Assembly: GCF_001306035.1 (NCBI RefSeq)
Contig: NZ_LGCM01000008.1
Location: 1-64,000 of the forward strand
DNA: 64,000 bases
From: Levilinea saccharolytica
GTDB taxonomy: Bacteria; Chloroflexota; Anaerolineae; Anaerolineales; Anaerolineaceae
Direction: 5' to 3'
Of the stretch, positions 1 to 8,425 are shown piece after piece. The notes beneath the pieces were generated by a model, which was given only the letters and a program-made list of their open reading frames with translations, ran no database searches and was not told the DNA's origin. Every line of letters begins with the position of its first letter. Within the stretch, counting starts at the first letter, position 1. Both the position numbers and the translations under genes were made by a program.

Positions 1-28
1 CCAAGGTATAATCATTTTGGTGAGTCAT
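1..28 (-). CDS. 5' end of an unidentified divergent gene
   Basis: On the minus strand an ATG at 28 follows an AAGGAG ribosome-binding site at the right spacing and stays open to the window edge (MTHQNDYTL...). Only nine codons are visible, so no function can be given. It is divergent from the Met-rich protein gene, so the 29-179 gap probably holds both promoters. Confidence 0.5.
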
Positions 29-179
29 TTTTAGTCTCCTTCTTCGGTTGTGGTGACCTTAAGGATACTTCTGACTCACCGCTTTTGTTAAGGTTCAGCA
101 TTTTACAGAAAATATGTTACACCAACCTCCGATACACTAAAACAGTAAAGTAACGTAGATAGTGAATAGGAGAAAGTAT

Positions 180-947
180 ATGAATAAAACTTTGGGCATA
201 ACATTAGCGGTAATAGCCGGCGTAGTCATAGCAGCTTTGCTTTTTGGAGCAGGATTCTTCATTGGGCATTCCAATATATTTGCGAACAATCCCGCCACTA
301 GTTGCTTGAACGGGAAAACCACCAATAATACTGGCTACTCGATGATGGGCGGCTACAACATGATGGGTGGATACAACCCGACAGGCACCTTCCCAAATAA
401 CAACAACACAAACGTCAAACCCCTGACTGTCGATAAGGCAAAACAGGCTGTCGAAGATTATTTACAAAACCTGAACAATTCCGACCTTGAGCTCAAAGAG
501 ATCATGATCTTCAATAACAACGCTTATGCCCGCATTGTCGAGAAAAGTACAGGCATCGGCGCCATGGAGTTGCTGGTTGACCCCACTACCTTGTCGGTCT
601 TCCCCGAATATGGTCCAAACATGATGTGGAATCAGAAATATGGACACATGGGCGGATATGGCATGATGGGCGGCGCAGGTATGATGGGTGGTTATTATTA
701 CAACTCATCCGCCTCCTCTTCTCAGATGACGGTCACCTCAGAGCAAGCCTTACAACTTGCACAACAATACCTGGATCAGCAATATCCCGGGTACAAAACC
801 GCGACCGATGCAGATCCCTTCTATGGTTATTACACCATCGATATTATGAAAGACAACCAACCAGCCGGAATGCTGAGCGTCAATGGCTATAGTGGACAGA
901 TCTTCCTGCACACCTGGCACGGCACGTTTATTGAAATGTGGGAATGA
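180..947 (+). CDS. Met-rich secreted/membrane-anchored protein with PepSY-like C-terminus
   Basis: A 255-residue protein with an N-terminal hydrophobic segment (about residues 4-26) that would anchor or export it. Two stretches repeat Met-Met-Gly-Gly-Tyr motifs (about residues 55-70 and 155-175). Met clusters of this kind commonly bind Cu(I). The last 75 residues resemble a PepSY fold, and a similar block precedes the second Met-rich stretch. The start at 180 is chosen because AGGAG lies 8 bases upstream; the ATG at 162 lacks a site. A two-component system, CueP and a copper ATPase follow, so a periplasmic copper-sensing or sequestering role is inferred. The exact family is not recognised. 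Confidence 0.75.
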   Translation: MNKTLGITLAVIAGVVIAALLFGAGFFIGHSNIFANNPATSCLNGKTTNNTGYSMMGGYNMMGGYNPTGTFPNNNNTNVKPLTVDKAKQAVEDYLQNLNNSDLELKEIMIFNNNAYARIVEKSTGIGAMELLVDPTTLSVFPEYGPNMMWNQKYGHMGGYGMMGGAGMMGGYYYNSSASSSQMTVTSEQALQLAQQYLDQQYPGYKTATDADPFYGYYTIDIMKDNQPAGMLSVNGYSGQIFLHTWHGTFIEMWE

Positions 948-969
948 TTTGATCCACACTCCTCCTTAT

Positions 970-1003
970 CAGGGATTGGCAGTTCTGCCGATCCCTGTTT
1001 GTA
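970..1003 (+). terminator. Intrinsic terminator
   Basis: A 12-base-arm hairpin (CAGGGATtGGCA / TGCCgATCCCTG, 970-997, GTTC loop) is followed by TTTGT. It lies 23 bases after the Met-rich gene and before the response regulator. Confidence 0.75.
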
Positions 1004-1046
1004 TGTAAAATAAATAAACAACTAGATCAACTGCGAGGAAATGAAA

Positions 1047-1730
1047 ATGGCAGCTGCAAAGATACTCATAATCGACGACGAAACGTCCATTCACAATGTT
1101 CTTAGCGCTTATTTGAAGGCGGAAGGGTATGAATTCCAATCAGCTTTTGATGGGCCAACAGGGTTGGCTGCCGCCCGCTCTTTCAAACCGGACATTATTG
1201 TTTTGGACGTTATGTTGCCTGGTATGGATGGAATAGAACTGCTTGCCAACCTGAGGCGTGAATCGAACGTTTATGTGATCATGCTTACTGCGCGGTCAGA
1301 GGAAACAGACAAGATCGTGGGACTTTCCGTCGGTGCGGATGACTATCTGACCAAACCTTTCAGTCCGCGTGAATTGGTTGCCCGGATCAAAGCAGCTCTC
1401 AGGCGCTTGCAGAACCCTGCTGGGAATACCGGGGAGGCTGCCATTCTCAATTTTGCACATCTTCGCATTGATGTTGCCGCCCGACGCGTCTGGGTGGAGG
1501 ACAATTTGATCGACCTGACTTCGGTTGAGTTTGATCTACTGCTGGCCCTCGCCCAGCACCAAAGTATGGTGCTCAGCCGCGAACAACTGCTTGAGAAGAT
1601 TTGGGGATATGACTATTTCGGTGACACACGAGTGGTGGATGTCCACATTGGTCATGTCCGCCAAAAATTGGGGAATGAAGCCATGATCGAAACGATCCGC
1701 GGGGTCGGTTACCGCTTCGAGGACAAGTAG
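1047..1730 (+). CDS. OmpR/PhoB-family response regulator
   Basis: A 227-residue response regulator. The N-terminal receiver has the acidic pair Asp10-Asp11, the phospho-acceptor Asp54 (VLDVMLPG), Thr in MLTAR and Lys in TKPF. The C-terminal winged helix (about residues 130-227) carries the typical VDVHIGHVRQKLG and TIRGVGYRF motifs. GAGGAA touches the ATG at 1041 but lies 6 bases from the ATG at 1047, so 1047 is preferred. The histidine kinase follows after 11 bases. Given the neighbours, it is probably the CusR/CopR-like regulator of the copper genes; this is inferred from context. Confidence 0.93.
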   Translation: MAAAKILIIDDETSIHNVLSAYLKAEGYEFQSAFDGPTGLAAARSFKPDIIVLDVMLPGMDGIELLANLRRESNVYVIMLTARSEETDKIVGLSVGADDYLTKPFSPRELVARIKAALRRLQNPAGNTGEAAILNFAHLRIDVAARRVWVEDNLIDLTSVEFDLLLALAQHQSMVLSREQLLEKIWGYDYFGDTRVVDVHIGHVRQKLGNEAMIETIRGVGYRFEDK

Positions 1731-1741
1731 GTGGTTTTATG

Positions 1742-2884
1742 ATGAAATTTATACGCACGCATCTTGCCTGGAAGGTGTTCCTCTCATACCTACTGGTTGT
1801 ATTTATCGGCATAGTGGTGCTGATCACTGCCGCCAGTCTATCCGTTCCAGCGGCATTTGAACGCCACATGGCGGGCATGAACGCGATTATGTCCAACGCG
1901 AACCCAATGGGCAACAACCAGCAAATGCAATCTGAGTTATTTTCACAGTACACGACGGCAGTGTATGAAGCAGTCACTTATGCAACACTCGCAGCCCTTA
2001 TTTCAGCGATTCTGGCCAGCTTTTTCATCAGCCGCCAGGTAGTCACCCCCATGTTGCGCATGATGAGTCTCAGCCACCGCATCGCAGAGGGGGAATACGA
2101 AGAAAGGTTGTCTCTCCCTGGTGGTCAGCAAGCAGACCAGACCGATGAACTTGGCCAACTCGCGCTCAGTTTCAACCAGATGGCAGATAAATTGGAGAAG
2201 ACAGAGACCATGCGCAGGCAACTGATTGGGGACGTTACCCACGAATTACGTACCCCTCTGACAGCGGTCAAAGGATACCTGGAAGGGTTGATGGATGGTG
2301 TTTTACCCCCCGACCCGGAGACTTACCAGCAAATCCACTCTGAAATTGACCGGCTGCAGCGGCTTGTTAACGATCTGCAGGAATTGAGCCGGGTGGAGGC
2401 TGGCGCCATTCAGTTGCAGCTTGCGCCCGTCTCGCCTGCCAGCCTGATCGAGAGAATTCAAAGCGCTCTTGGCCGTCAATTCGAAGAAAAGAACATTCAG
2501 TTGGTGACAGATGTGGAACCCGGTTTGCCCGACGTTCTTGTGGATAAAGATCGAATTATCCAGGTGCTAACAAATCTTGTGGGAAATGCCCTGCAATATA
2601 CACCTAATGGTGGGAAAGTGACCATGACAACGCGACGGGAGAGGTCTGAGATACTTTTCTCGGTCAAGGATACTGGTATCGGTATTTCCGCAGAACAACT
2701 CACCCATGTATTCAATCGTTTTTATCGTACCGATAAGTCGCGCAACCGCGCCAGCGGTGGCAGCGGTATTGGACTAACCATTGCCAAGGCACTCGTACAG
2801 GCTCACCAGGGGAAGATCTGGGCTGAGAGCAGCGGCGAAGGAAAAGGCAGTACATTTTCGTTTCTGATCCCCCTTCCCAAATAA
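1742..2884 (+). CDS. Sensor histidine kinase (HAMP-HisKA-HATPase)
   Basis: A 380-residue membrane kinase. The first transmembrane segment is near residues 12-33. A short extracytoplasmic loop contains several Met residues (about 40-65), and a second segment lies near 78-98. A HAMP domain follows, then the dimerisation/phospho-acceptor helix with His167 in THELRTPL. The ATPase domain has the N box (LVGNALQYTP), G1 (VKDTGIGI) and G2 (GSGIGLTIAK). The sensor loop is very short and Met-bearing, which suits metal sensing. It pairs with the preceding regulator. ATGs at 1739 and 1742 are both possible. Confidence 0.92.
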   Translation: MKFIRTHLAWKVFLSYLLVVFIGIVVLITAASLSVPAAFERHMAGMNAIMSNANPMGNNQQMQSELFSQYTTAVYEAVTYATLAALISAILASFFISRQVVTPMLRMMSLSHRIAEGEYEERLSLPGGQQADQTDELGQLALSFNQMADKLEKTETMRRQLIGDVTHELRTPLTAVKGYLEGLMDGVLPPDPETYQQIHSEIDRLQRLVNDLQELSRVEAGAIQLQLAPVSPASLIERIQSALGRQFEEKNIQLVTDVEPGLPDVLVDKDRIIQVLTNLVGNALQYTPNGGKVTMTTRRERSEILFSVKDTGIGISAEQLTHVFNRFYRTDKSRNRASGGSGIGLTIAKALVQAHQGKIWAESSGEGKGSTFSFLIPLPK

Positions 2885-3020
2885 AGGGGGATTATTTCCC
2901 AGTTTTCTTTAACGAAACTTTACAAACCCTTGATTAAAGCTTCATCCTCAATGGTTAAGATAAGTCTGTAAGTAAAAAACAGACTGCTCTTGATTGAGCT
3001 ACAGGAAAGGATGAAACAGT

Positions 3021-3275
3021 ATGATGATGGGTTATTGGTTGGGCGGTCTAGGCTGGGTCGGCATGATCATCAATATGATCATTTCGATCGCTATGATCAT
3101 TGGAGTTGTTTTCCTGGTCGTTTGGATCGTGAAGCGATTAGGCAATAACGAATCCGGACAACAAATCAACAATAGTACGCCGTCCGTTATCGAGATCGTA
3201 AAACAACGTTACGCCAAAGGCGAGATCACTCGCGAAGAGTTTCAAAAATTTATGGTTGATCTGGGAACAAGGTAG
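3021..3275 (+). CDS. Small SHOCT-domain membrane protein (copy 1)
   Basis: An 84-residue protein with a Met/Gly-rich start, one transmembrane helix (about residues 14-36) and a C-terminal SHOCT motif (QRYAKGEITREEFQKF). SHOCT domains are short C-terminal oligomerisation modules of membrane proteins. AGGAAAGG precedes the ATG. A second SHOCT protein starts 8 bases after its stop and looks like a tandem paralogue. Placed between the two-component system and the copper genes, it may belong to the metal-stress regulon. Confidence 0.85.
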   Translation: MMMGYWLGGLGWVGMIINMIISIAMIIGVVFLVVWIVKRLGNNESGQQINNSTPSVIEIVKQRYAKGEITREEFQKFMVDLGTR

Positions 3276-3282
3276 GTGAAAG

Positions 3283-3492
3283 ATGATGGGCTTTGGAATG
3301 ATGGGTGGCATGTTGGTCTTTTGGATCATTATCATCGTTCTGGCTGTTTTGCTGGTAAAGGGACTGTTCGGTACCAACGGCACTCACGTAAAGAATAACA
3401 CTACAACCGCCAAACAGATCCTGGACGAAAGGTATGCCAGGGGTGAGATCACTCAGGAACAATATCAGACAATGGTGAAAGACATTCATTAG
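3283..3492 (+). CDS. Small SHOCT-domain membrane protein (copy 2)
   Basis: A 69-residue protein with a Met-rich start (MMGFGMMGGM), one transmembrane helix and a SHOCT tail (DERYARGEITQEQYQTM). It is a likely tandem duplicate of the preceding gene. AGGTGAAAG precedes the start. The specific function is unknown. Confidence 0.85.
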   Translation: MMGFGMMGGMLVFWIIIIVLAVLLVKGLFGTNGTHVKNNTTTAKQILDERYARGEITQEQYQTMVKDIH

Positions 3493-3503
3493 CAACATCC
3501 ATG

Positions 3504-3549
3504 ATGGGAGAGCAGGATCGTCTCATAAGATTTGCTCTCCCATTTCGAT
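3504..3549 (+). terminator. Hairpin terminator after the SHOCT pair
   Basis: Perfect 10-base arms (ATGGGAGAGC 3504-3513, GCTCTCCCAT 3534-3543) with a 20-base loop, followed by TTCG. The T-run is weak, so the element may be leaky. Confidence 0.55.
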
Positions 3550-3587
3550 CATACATCAACAAATTTTATCAAAAGGAAACCAATTAG

Positions 3588-4157
3588 ATGAAAAAGACTC
3601 AAGGCTTGATAATCGCCGTAATTATCGCAGTTGTTGTGATCGCAGTCGGTGCCTTTCTGGTGTTGAAACCAGCAAGTCAAACAAACACCACCTTTCTCGA
3701 GAAATATGGATTGAGCGGACTTTCTGTCGAGGAGATCGTGCAAAAGCTCGATAGCTCCACTTCGGATCCTTCAGGGCTCCGGGCCAGTATCACCAGTGAT
3801 TATCTGATCCTCTCAGATGATAAAGATGAAGTCCGCATTGCACTTCCCAAGGATAAGTTTTATCTCTCCTTTGCGCCTTATATTTTCCAAACACATCCTT
3901 GTGGCACACACAGCTTAACCTCATGCCAGGGTGAGCTGGTAGGCAAGGTAATTCATACGGTCATTACCGATAAAGCTGGAAAAGAGGTCGTCAATTCCGA
4001 CCTGACCACCATGGCAAACGGCTTCATTGGGGTGTGGCTGCCTCGTAATTTCGATGGGAATGTGAACGTCAGCTACGACGGGAAAGTCGCCCAGGCACCA
4101 ATCTCGACCTATGCTGGAAGCAATACCTGCCTGACCACTGCCCTTCAACTTAACTGA
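3588..4157 (+). CDS. cueP: CueP-like periplasmic copper-binding protein
   Basis: A 189-residue protein with a signal/anchor helix (about residues 5-27). The remainder matches the CueP family as I know it: LSGLSVEEIVQKLD near the start, then the signature region SFAPYIFQTHPCGTHSLT with a second Cys in TSCQGEL, and a third Cys near the C-terminus (SNTCLTT). CueP in Salmonella is a periplasmic copper chaperone for superoxide dismutase, induced by copper stress; the conserved Cys/His cluster is the metal site. It sits between SHOCT proteins and a copper ATPase, in agreement. Here it appears membrane-tethered. Confidence 0.85.
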   Translation: MKKTQGLIIAVIIAVVVIAVGAFLVLKPASQTNTTFLEKYGLSGLSVEEIVQKLDSSTSDPSGLRASITSDYLILSDDKDEVRIALPKDKFYLSFAPYIFQTHPCGTHSLTSCQGELVGKVIHTVITDKAGKEVVNSDLTTMANGFIGVWLPRNFDGNVNVSYDGKVAQAPISTYAGSNTCLTTALQLN

Positions 4158-4241
4158 TCACCCATTTTGGCAAGGCAAGGTCAAATCACTTGATAGGATA
4201 ATTTCAGAATCAGTGCAAGCCAGTTAAAATGTTTATGTCCT

Positions 4242-4288
4242 CGCCGACGCCGTCATCCAGCCAAAATGAATGCGTCGGCGGTTTTTAT
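4242..4288 (+). terminator. Strong intrinsic terminator after cueP
   Basis: Perfect 9-base arms (CGCCGACGC 4242-4250, GCGTCGGCG 4272-4280) with a 21-base loop, followed by GTTTTTATT. It separates cueP from the ATPase gene. Confidence 0.85.
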
Positions 4289-4350
4289 TGGTGTAGAAAT
4301 GATATGATGAGTACTACTGCCTTGTTTTTTGTTGCTGTATGAGGTGAAAA

Positions 4351-6567
4351 ATGACTGAAGAACCAAAAAAAGACGATGAAATGACACAAAAAATATATCA
4401 TTCCTCCATGCATCATGCAAACATGGAACACGAACATCATATGCATGAAATGACCGGGATGGACCATGACCACAGTAAGATGCCTGCCAGTCATGACGCT
4501 CATGCCGGTCATGAAATGAATATGCACGAGATGGACATGGGAGGGCATGGAGATCATAACATGCCCATGGAACATGGTGGACATGAAGACCACAGCGCCC
4601 ACGTGGATCATTCCGGGCATGAGCAGATGTTCCGACGAAAATTTTGGGTTTCGCTGATACTTTCTCTGCCGGTTCTGCTCTTCAGCCAGGGTTTCCAGGC
4701 CTTGTTAGGATTTTCAATGCCTGTGTTCCCTGGTTCGCGCTGGATAACGCCCATCTTTGCAGTGATCATCTTTGTTTATGGTGGGTTGCCCTTCATTAAG
4801 ATGGCAGTCCCTGAATTACGCAACCGCCAGCCGGGCATGATGACCTTGATTTCCCTGGCCATCATCGTCGCATTTGTTTATAGTGTGGCCAGCCTGTTCC
4901 TGGCGAACCAAATGGATTTCTTTTGGGAGCTTGCGACACTGATCGTCATAATGCTTCTGGGACATTGGATCGAGATGCGTTCCATCCGCCAGGCATCCGG
5001 CGCACTGAACGCCCTGGCCAAGCTGATGCCAGACTCTGCCGAGCGCATTGATGCGAATGGTCAAACAACGAAAGTGGTCGTGTCTGATCTAAAATCCGGA
5101 GACCGGTTGCTTGTTCGTCCGGGATCCAGTATTCCGGCAGATGGCGTAGTGGAGGATGGCGAGTCAGCAGTCAACGAATCCATGATCACTGGCGAATCGA
5201 AACCGGTTCACAAGCACCCAGGTGAAAAGGTTGTGGGAGGTTCGATCAATGGAGACGGAAGTTTGCGTATACGTGTGACGGCAACCGGTGACCAGACGGC
5301 GCTTGCCGGAATCATGCGCCTGGTACAGCAGGCTCAGATGTCAAAAAGCCGCACTCAACTGTTGGCTGACCGAGCTGCCGGGTGGCTGTTCTACATTGCA
5401 CTGGGCACCGCCGTGATCACTGCCATCGCCTGGACGATTGGGGTCGGCTTCAACGTAACGGTGATCGAACGTGTGGCTACCGTGCTGGTGATCGCCTGCC
5501 CGCATGCGCTGGGTCTTGCCATCCCGCTGGTGGTAGCCATCACCACAGCAATGGGTGCCAACAATGGCATCCTGGTGCGCAATAGATTGGCGCTTGAAGC
5601 GGCGCGTGAGATCAACACCGTTATCTTTGACAAAACCGGAACACTGACAGAAGGTCGTTTTGGGGTGGTGGGGATCGAAACACTGGATGGGATCAAACCG
5701 GAGGATGCTCTGGCGTTGACAGCAGCCGTGGAAGGTGATTCTGAGCATACCATCGCCCAGGGCATCCGCCGCTCTGCGCAGCAGAAGGGTCTTCAACTGC
5801 CTGTAGTACAGGATTTTGAAGCGATCAAAGGCCGTGGTATCCACGCCAAAATGAGTGGGCATGATGTCTACGTCGGCGGACCGCGACTACTGGAAATGCT
5901 GACCATCACGCTGCCCGAATCCCTATCCATTTTTGACCAGGCCGCAAGCGCCAAAGGGCAGAGTGTGGTCCATCTTGTACAGGATGGCAAGCCGCTGGCG
6001 TCCCTGGCATTGGCTGACGTGGTCCGTCCGGAGAGCCATGAAGCCATCCGTCGGCTGCATGAAATGGGCGTGCAAGTGGCCATACTGACCGGTGACAGCC
6101 AGGCAGTGGCCAAGGCGGTGGCTGGTGAACTGGGTATCGATACCTATTTTGCTGAGGTGCTGCCGGAAAACAAAGACCAGAAGGTGATCGAACTGCAGAA
6201 GCAGGGACGGCGAGTGGCGATGGTGGGCGACGGTGTGAATGATGCTCCAGCTTTGACGCGTGCGGATGTGGGCATTGCCATCGGCAGCGGCACGGATGTG
6301 GCCGTGGAGAGCGCCGGGATCATCCTGGTGAAATCCAACCCGTTGGATGTGGTCAAGGTGATCGAACTGAGCCGGGCCAGCTACCGCAAGATGCGCCAGA
6401 ATCTGATCTGGGCGGCAGGTTACAACGTGGTCGCCATTCCACTGGCAGCCGGAGTGCTAGCCCCCTGGGGTATCTTACTTTCACCCGCTGTTGGCGCCAT
6501 CTTGATGTCACTGAGCACGGTCATCGTGGCCATCAATGCCCAGTTGCTGCGCACTAAGCATTTATGA
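4351..6567 (+). CDS. copB: CopB-type heavy-metal P1B ATPase (copper export)
   Basis: A 738-residue ATPase. The first 95 residues are extremely His- and Met-rich, a cytosolic metal-binding tail typical of CopB-like pumps; there is no CxxC domain. The core has the membrane metal site Cys-Pro-His near residue 383 ([11 protein letters not shown]), the TGES actuator motif, the phosphorylation motif DKTGT near 427, an HP-like motif (SEHTIAQ) and GDGVNDAP near 627. The CPH signature marks the P1B-3 subclass, associated with Cu(II)/Cu(I) or Ag export, rather than the CPC CopA type. GAGGTG precedes the start. It completes the copper island. Confidence 0.95.
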   Translation: MTEEPKKDDEMTQKIYHSSMHHANMEHEHHMHEMTGMDHDHSKMPASHDAHAGHEMNMHEMDMGGHGDHNMPMEHGGHEDHSAHVDHSGHEQMFRRKFWVSLILSLPVLLFSQGFQALLGFSMPVFPGSRWITPIFAVIIFVYGGLPFIKMAVPELRNRQPGMMTLISLAIIVAFVYSVASLFLANQMDFFWELATLIVIMLLGHWIEMRSIRQASGALNALAKLMPDSAERIDANGQTTKVVVSDLKSGDRLLVRPGSSIPADGVVEDGESAVNESMITGESKPVHKHPGEKVVGGSINGDGSLRIRVTATGDQTALAGIMRLVQQAQMSKSRTQLLADRAAGWLFYIALGTAVITAIAWTIGVGFNVTVIERVATVLVIACPHALGLAIPLVVAITTAMGANNGILVRNRLALEAAREINTVIFDKTGTLTEGRFGVVGIETLDGIKPEDALALTAAVEGDSEHTIAQGIRRSAQQKGLQLPVVQDFEAIKGRGIHAKMSGHDVYVGGPRLLEMLTITLPESLSIFDQAASAKGQSVVHLVQDGKPLASLALADVVRPESHEAIRRLHEMGVQVAILTGDSQAVAKAVAGELGIDTYFAEVLPENKDQKVIELQKQGRRVAMVGDGVNDAPALTRADVGIAIGSGTDVAVESAGIILVKSNPLDVVKVIELSRASYRKMRQNLIWAAGYNVVAIPLAAGVLAPWGILLSPAVGAILMSLSTVIVAINAQLLRTKHL

Positions 6568-6620
6568 TTAGCGTAAAGATGGCGTTTTGGGAATTAACCC
6601 CATAAATCCGCTGATGTACC

Positions 6621-6668
6621 TATGCCCTTGATAATTTCCGTAAGGTAGTTATCAAGGGCATAAAATAA
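6621..6668 (+). terminator. Terminator hairpin after copB
   Basis: Perfect 14-base arms (TATGCCCTTGATAA 6621-6634, TTATCAAGGGCATA 6649-6662) with a 14-base loop. It is followed by an A-rich stretch on the + strand. On the minus strand the A-rich flank lies upstream, so the hairpin may act mainly as a 3' stabiliser or bidirectional stop. Confidence 0.6.
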
Positions 6669-6769
6669 ATCGCATGTCGGTATTAAACAGCCTAAAATCT
6701 TTCTGAAGGTTGGGATTAAGTGATTGGATAAATAAATAAATTCTTCACTAATTTTGGGTATCGACGCTA

Positions 6770-6865
6770 TTTATGATGGTCGCGCACTCTGATACTTGAT
6801 TCAAAGTACAATGATTAAAAAAGTTACCAGGCTTTTGGACAAGTATCAGTTGTCATCATCATAAA
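6770..6865. repeat. Nested long inverted repeat
   Basis: Two perfect inverted pairs share one centre: TTTATGATG (6770-6778) with CATCATAAA (6857-6865), and CTGATACTTG (6789-6798) with CAAGTATCAG (6840-6849). The structure lies between copB and the next minus-strand gene and overlaps that gene's stop codon. It could be a terminator complex, a regulatory site or a border of the inserted region. No T-run is present. Confidence 0.55.
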
Positions 6866-7329
6866 CCATCTACTTTCCTAAACTTACATCCGAAGGCTGC
6901 CTGTTTCCCCACCATGGTCCAGGATAATCTTTCAACGGTATTCCACCAGATTCCAGGCACTTCATACCACTTAGCATGTGCCACATCCTTTGGAATATCT
7001 GGATCTGGTGCGGTACCTCGCGCAAGAGCTCCATCCGGATGAATGCCAACTTCAGTGTAAACAATTGAATAAATTGGGCCTAAAGTGGCTAAAGACAACA
7101 TCATCCCCCACCCGCACCGGGAAGGTTCTACTGTTTTTGCGGCATCTATCCGGTCAGCAACGAATTCGAAGTAGGTCATCCCTTTCGGAGCTTCAGGAAC
7201 CTGCATTGGCTGGTTTCCCTTGTAGGCAACGAACAAAATACTGGAGCAAATAGCCAGGATGACTGCAGCTTTGACTACCCATCCCATCAACTTAAGAATC
7301 ACTACGATGAATTTCATTTTCTCCTTCAT
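6859..7329 (-). CDS. Hypothetical membrane-anchored protein
   Basis: A 156-residue protein with one N-terminal transmembrane helix (about residues 15-34) and an extracytoplasmic remainder with a few Cys and Trp residues. I do not recognise the family. The true start may be the internal ATG at 7317, because the ATG at 7329 lies deep in the upstream gene. It overlaps the 3' end of the ribbon-helix-helix gene and is probably co-transcribed with it. Confidence 0.6.
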   Translation of the reverse strand: MKEKMKFIVVILKLMGWVVKAAVILAICSSILFVAYKGNQPMQVPEAPKGMTYFEFVADRIDAAKTVEPSRCGWGMMLSLATLGPIYSIVYTEVGIHPDGALARGTAPDPDIPKDVAHAKWYEVPGIWWNTVERLSWTMVGKQAAFGCKFRKVDGL

Positions 7330-7546
7330 TCTTTTTATCTATCTGATACAGATCTTCTGACCGGGCACCTTCACGTAGGACCCGGTTATAACGAATCTCC
7401 TCCCGATACATTCGATCTAGCGCAACCTCAATCACATCACTTTCACTCCGTCCCATAACGCTTGCCATCGCTCTTAATTGACTCACGCCTTCTGGACTTA
7501 TTCGAAAAGATCGTACTGGTTTACTCGCAGAATTTGTTTTCGGCAT
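7292..7546 (-). CDS. Ribbon-helix-helix (CopG/Arc-like) DNA-binding protein
   Basis: An 84-residue protein. Residues 10-55 read as a ribbon-helix-helix domain: a basic beta strand (VRSFRISPEGVSQL) and a helix pair around GRSESDVIEVALDRMYREE. Such proteins are usually autoregulators of small operons, toxin-antitoxin loci or mobile elements. A perfect 6-base palindrome lies inside its own promoter, in agreement with autoregulation. The downstream overlapping gene is not a recognised toxin. Confidence 0.72.
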   Translation of the reverse strand: MPKTNSASKPVRSFRISPEGVSQLRAMASVMGRSESDVIEVALDRMYREEIRYNRVLREGARSEDLYQIDKKNEGENEIHRSDS

Positions 7547-7577
7547 GCTCGTTTTCCTTATCGGTTAGGTTATTTAT

Positions 7578-7606
7578 AATGTAATACTCTAGTATTGCTT
7601 TGTCAA
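7578..7606 (-). promoter_or_regulatory. Promoter with internal palindromic operator for the RHH gene
   Basis: Minus-strand TTGACA (7601-7606), 17-base spacer, TACATT (7578-7583). The spacer contains AATACT-CT-AGTATT (7583-7596, + strand), a 14-base palindrome between -35 and -10. This is a typical position for ribbon-helix-helix autorepression. Confidence 0.65.
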
Positions 7607-7640
7607 GTTAAAATCCGCGTTTTCACCAATTCCGTCAAAT

Positions 7641-7678
7641 TTGTCCCCCTAGGATAAGTGCTTTCTTCTTGCTATGAT
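7641..7678 (+). promoter_or_regulatory. Promoter of machine operon 1 (shared GGATAA type)
   Basis: TTGTCCCCCTAGGATAAGT (7641-7659) is repeated exactly upstream of tadB at 23960-23978. GGATAA (7652-7657) lies 15 bases from TATGAT (7673-7678). The same spacing and box recur before the operons at 24.1 and 60.7 kb, and with 14 bases at 58.9 kb. There is no TTGACA-like -35, so an activator or alternative sigma factor is likely. Confidence 0.7.
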
Positions 7679-7703
7679 TAGAGTCACAACCAAATTTCTG
7701 TTC

Positions 7704-7824
7704 GGTCGCTGATAATCTTCAGCTGGTCCAAATAATCCTTGGAGCGACCATCAGCTTCTTTCCTGTTTACATAACTTGAGCGCATGTAAATGGGCGTTGA
7801 GATCTGAATGGTCGCTTTTGTTTT
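7704..7824 (+). promoter_or_regulatory. Leader attenuator of machine operon 1
   Basis: AGCGACC (7743-7749) can pair either with GGTCGCT at 7704-7710 or with an identical GGTCGCT at 7810-7816. The second pairing encloses a TTTACAT/ATGTAAA hairpin (7766-7772, 7784-7790) and is followed by TTTGTTTT, making a terminator. The first pairing encloses TCCAA/TTGGA (7727-7731, 7739-7743) and would prevent it. These are mutually exclusive structures ahead of the gene at 7865. Confidence 0.65.
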
Positions 7825-7864
7825 AACTAACTTTCAAACCCGTTAACCGGAAAAGGAGAAAAAA

Positions 7865-8425
7865 TTGAAAGAAATTCCAGTCTCAAAACGCAATCTGATC
7901 ATTGCCGTCATCCTGGCAGTCTTCATTGCTATTGGTATCCTGGTGATCGAAAACTGGCCCCTTCGTATGGAACAAGATTCAGCAGCATCAACCAACGAAG
8001 ATAGTCTGGTTTCTACTGCAGCGGTCAATGCCATCGAAAAAGTCTTCCAGGTGAACTATCAGGAAGGAAAAGAAGCCTGGCTTGAGCGCATCTGCGAGCT
8101 CAGCACGCCTGCTGGATGTGAGATGTTTACGGCCGGCGCTGACCGTATGTGGGAAAAATACGTGGATGCCAAATCTGTGGTCACAGCTTCCTCTCAGGCA
8201 GTAGAAAAAGTCGCAGACAATGGTTCCGAGCAAGTCTGGCAGATGACCATCACATTATCTTCCCCATTACCGGGCAGCAATAAAACCCAGGATACAGCAT
8301 ATGTTGTTCTCGCAAAAACCGAAAGTGGTTGGAAGTTTGATCGTTTCCTGATGGAAGAAGAAATCAATGCCATTCTCGCTCGGGGAAAAACTCCCACCAC
8401 AACTGTAGAAGAAGGAAAGAAGTAG
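7865..8425 (+). CDS. Bitopic membrane protein, VirB8/TcpC-like (putative)
   Basis: A 186-residue protein starting with TTG, chosen because AAAAGGAG precedes it. A short cytosolic tail is followed by one transmembrane helix (about residues 9-29) and a 150-residue extracytoplasmic domain. The alternating helices and strands (AVNAIEKVFQVNYQEGKEAW, then GSEQVWQMTITL and AYVVLAKTESGWKFDRF) resemble the NTF2-like fold of VirB8/TcpC assembly proteins. It is the first gene of the operon leading to the VirB4-like ATPase. Assignment rests on fold-style reading and context only. Confidence 0.55.
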   Translation: MKEIPVSKRNLIIAVILAVFIAIGILVIENWPLRMEQDSAASTNEDSLVSTAAVNAIEKVFQVNYQEGKEAWLERICELSTPAGCEMFTAGADRMWEKYVDAKSVVTASSQAVEKVADNGSEQVWQMTITLSSPLPGSNKTQDTAYVVLAKTESGWKFDRFLMEEEINAILARGKTPTTTVEEGKK

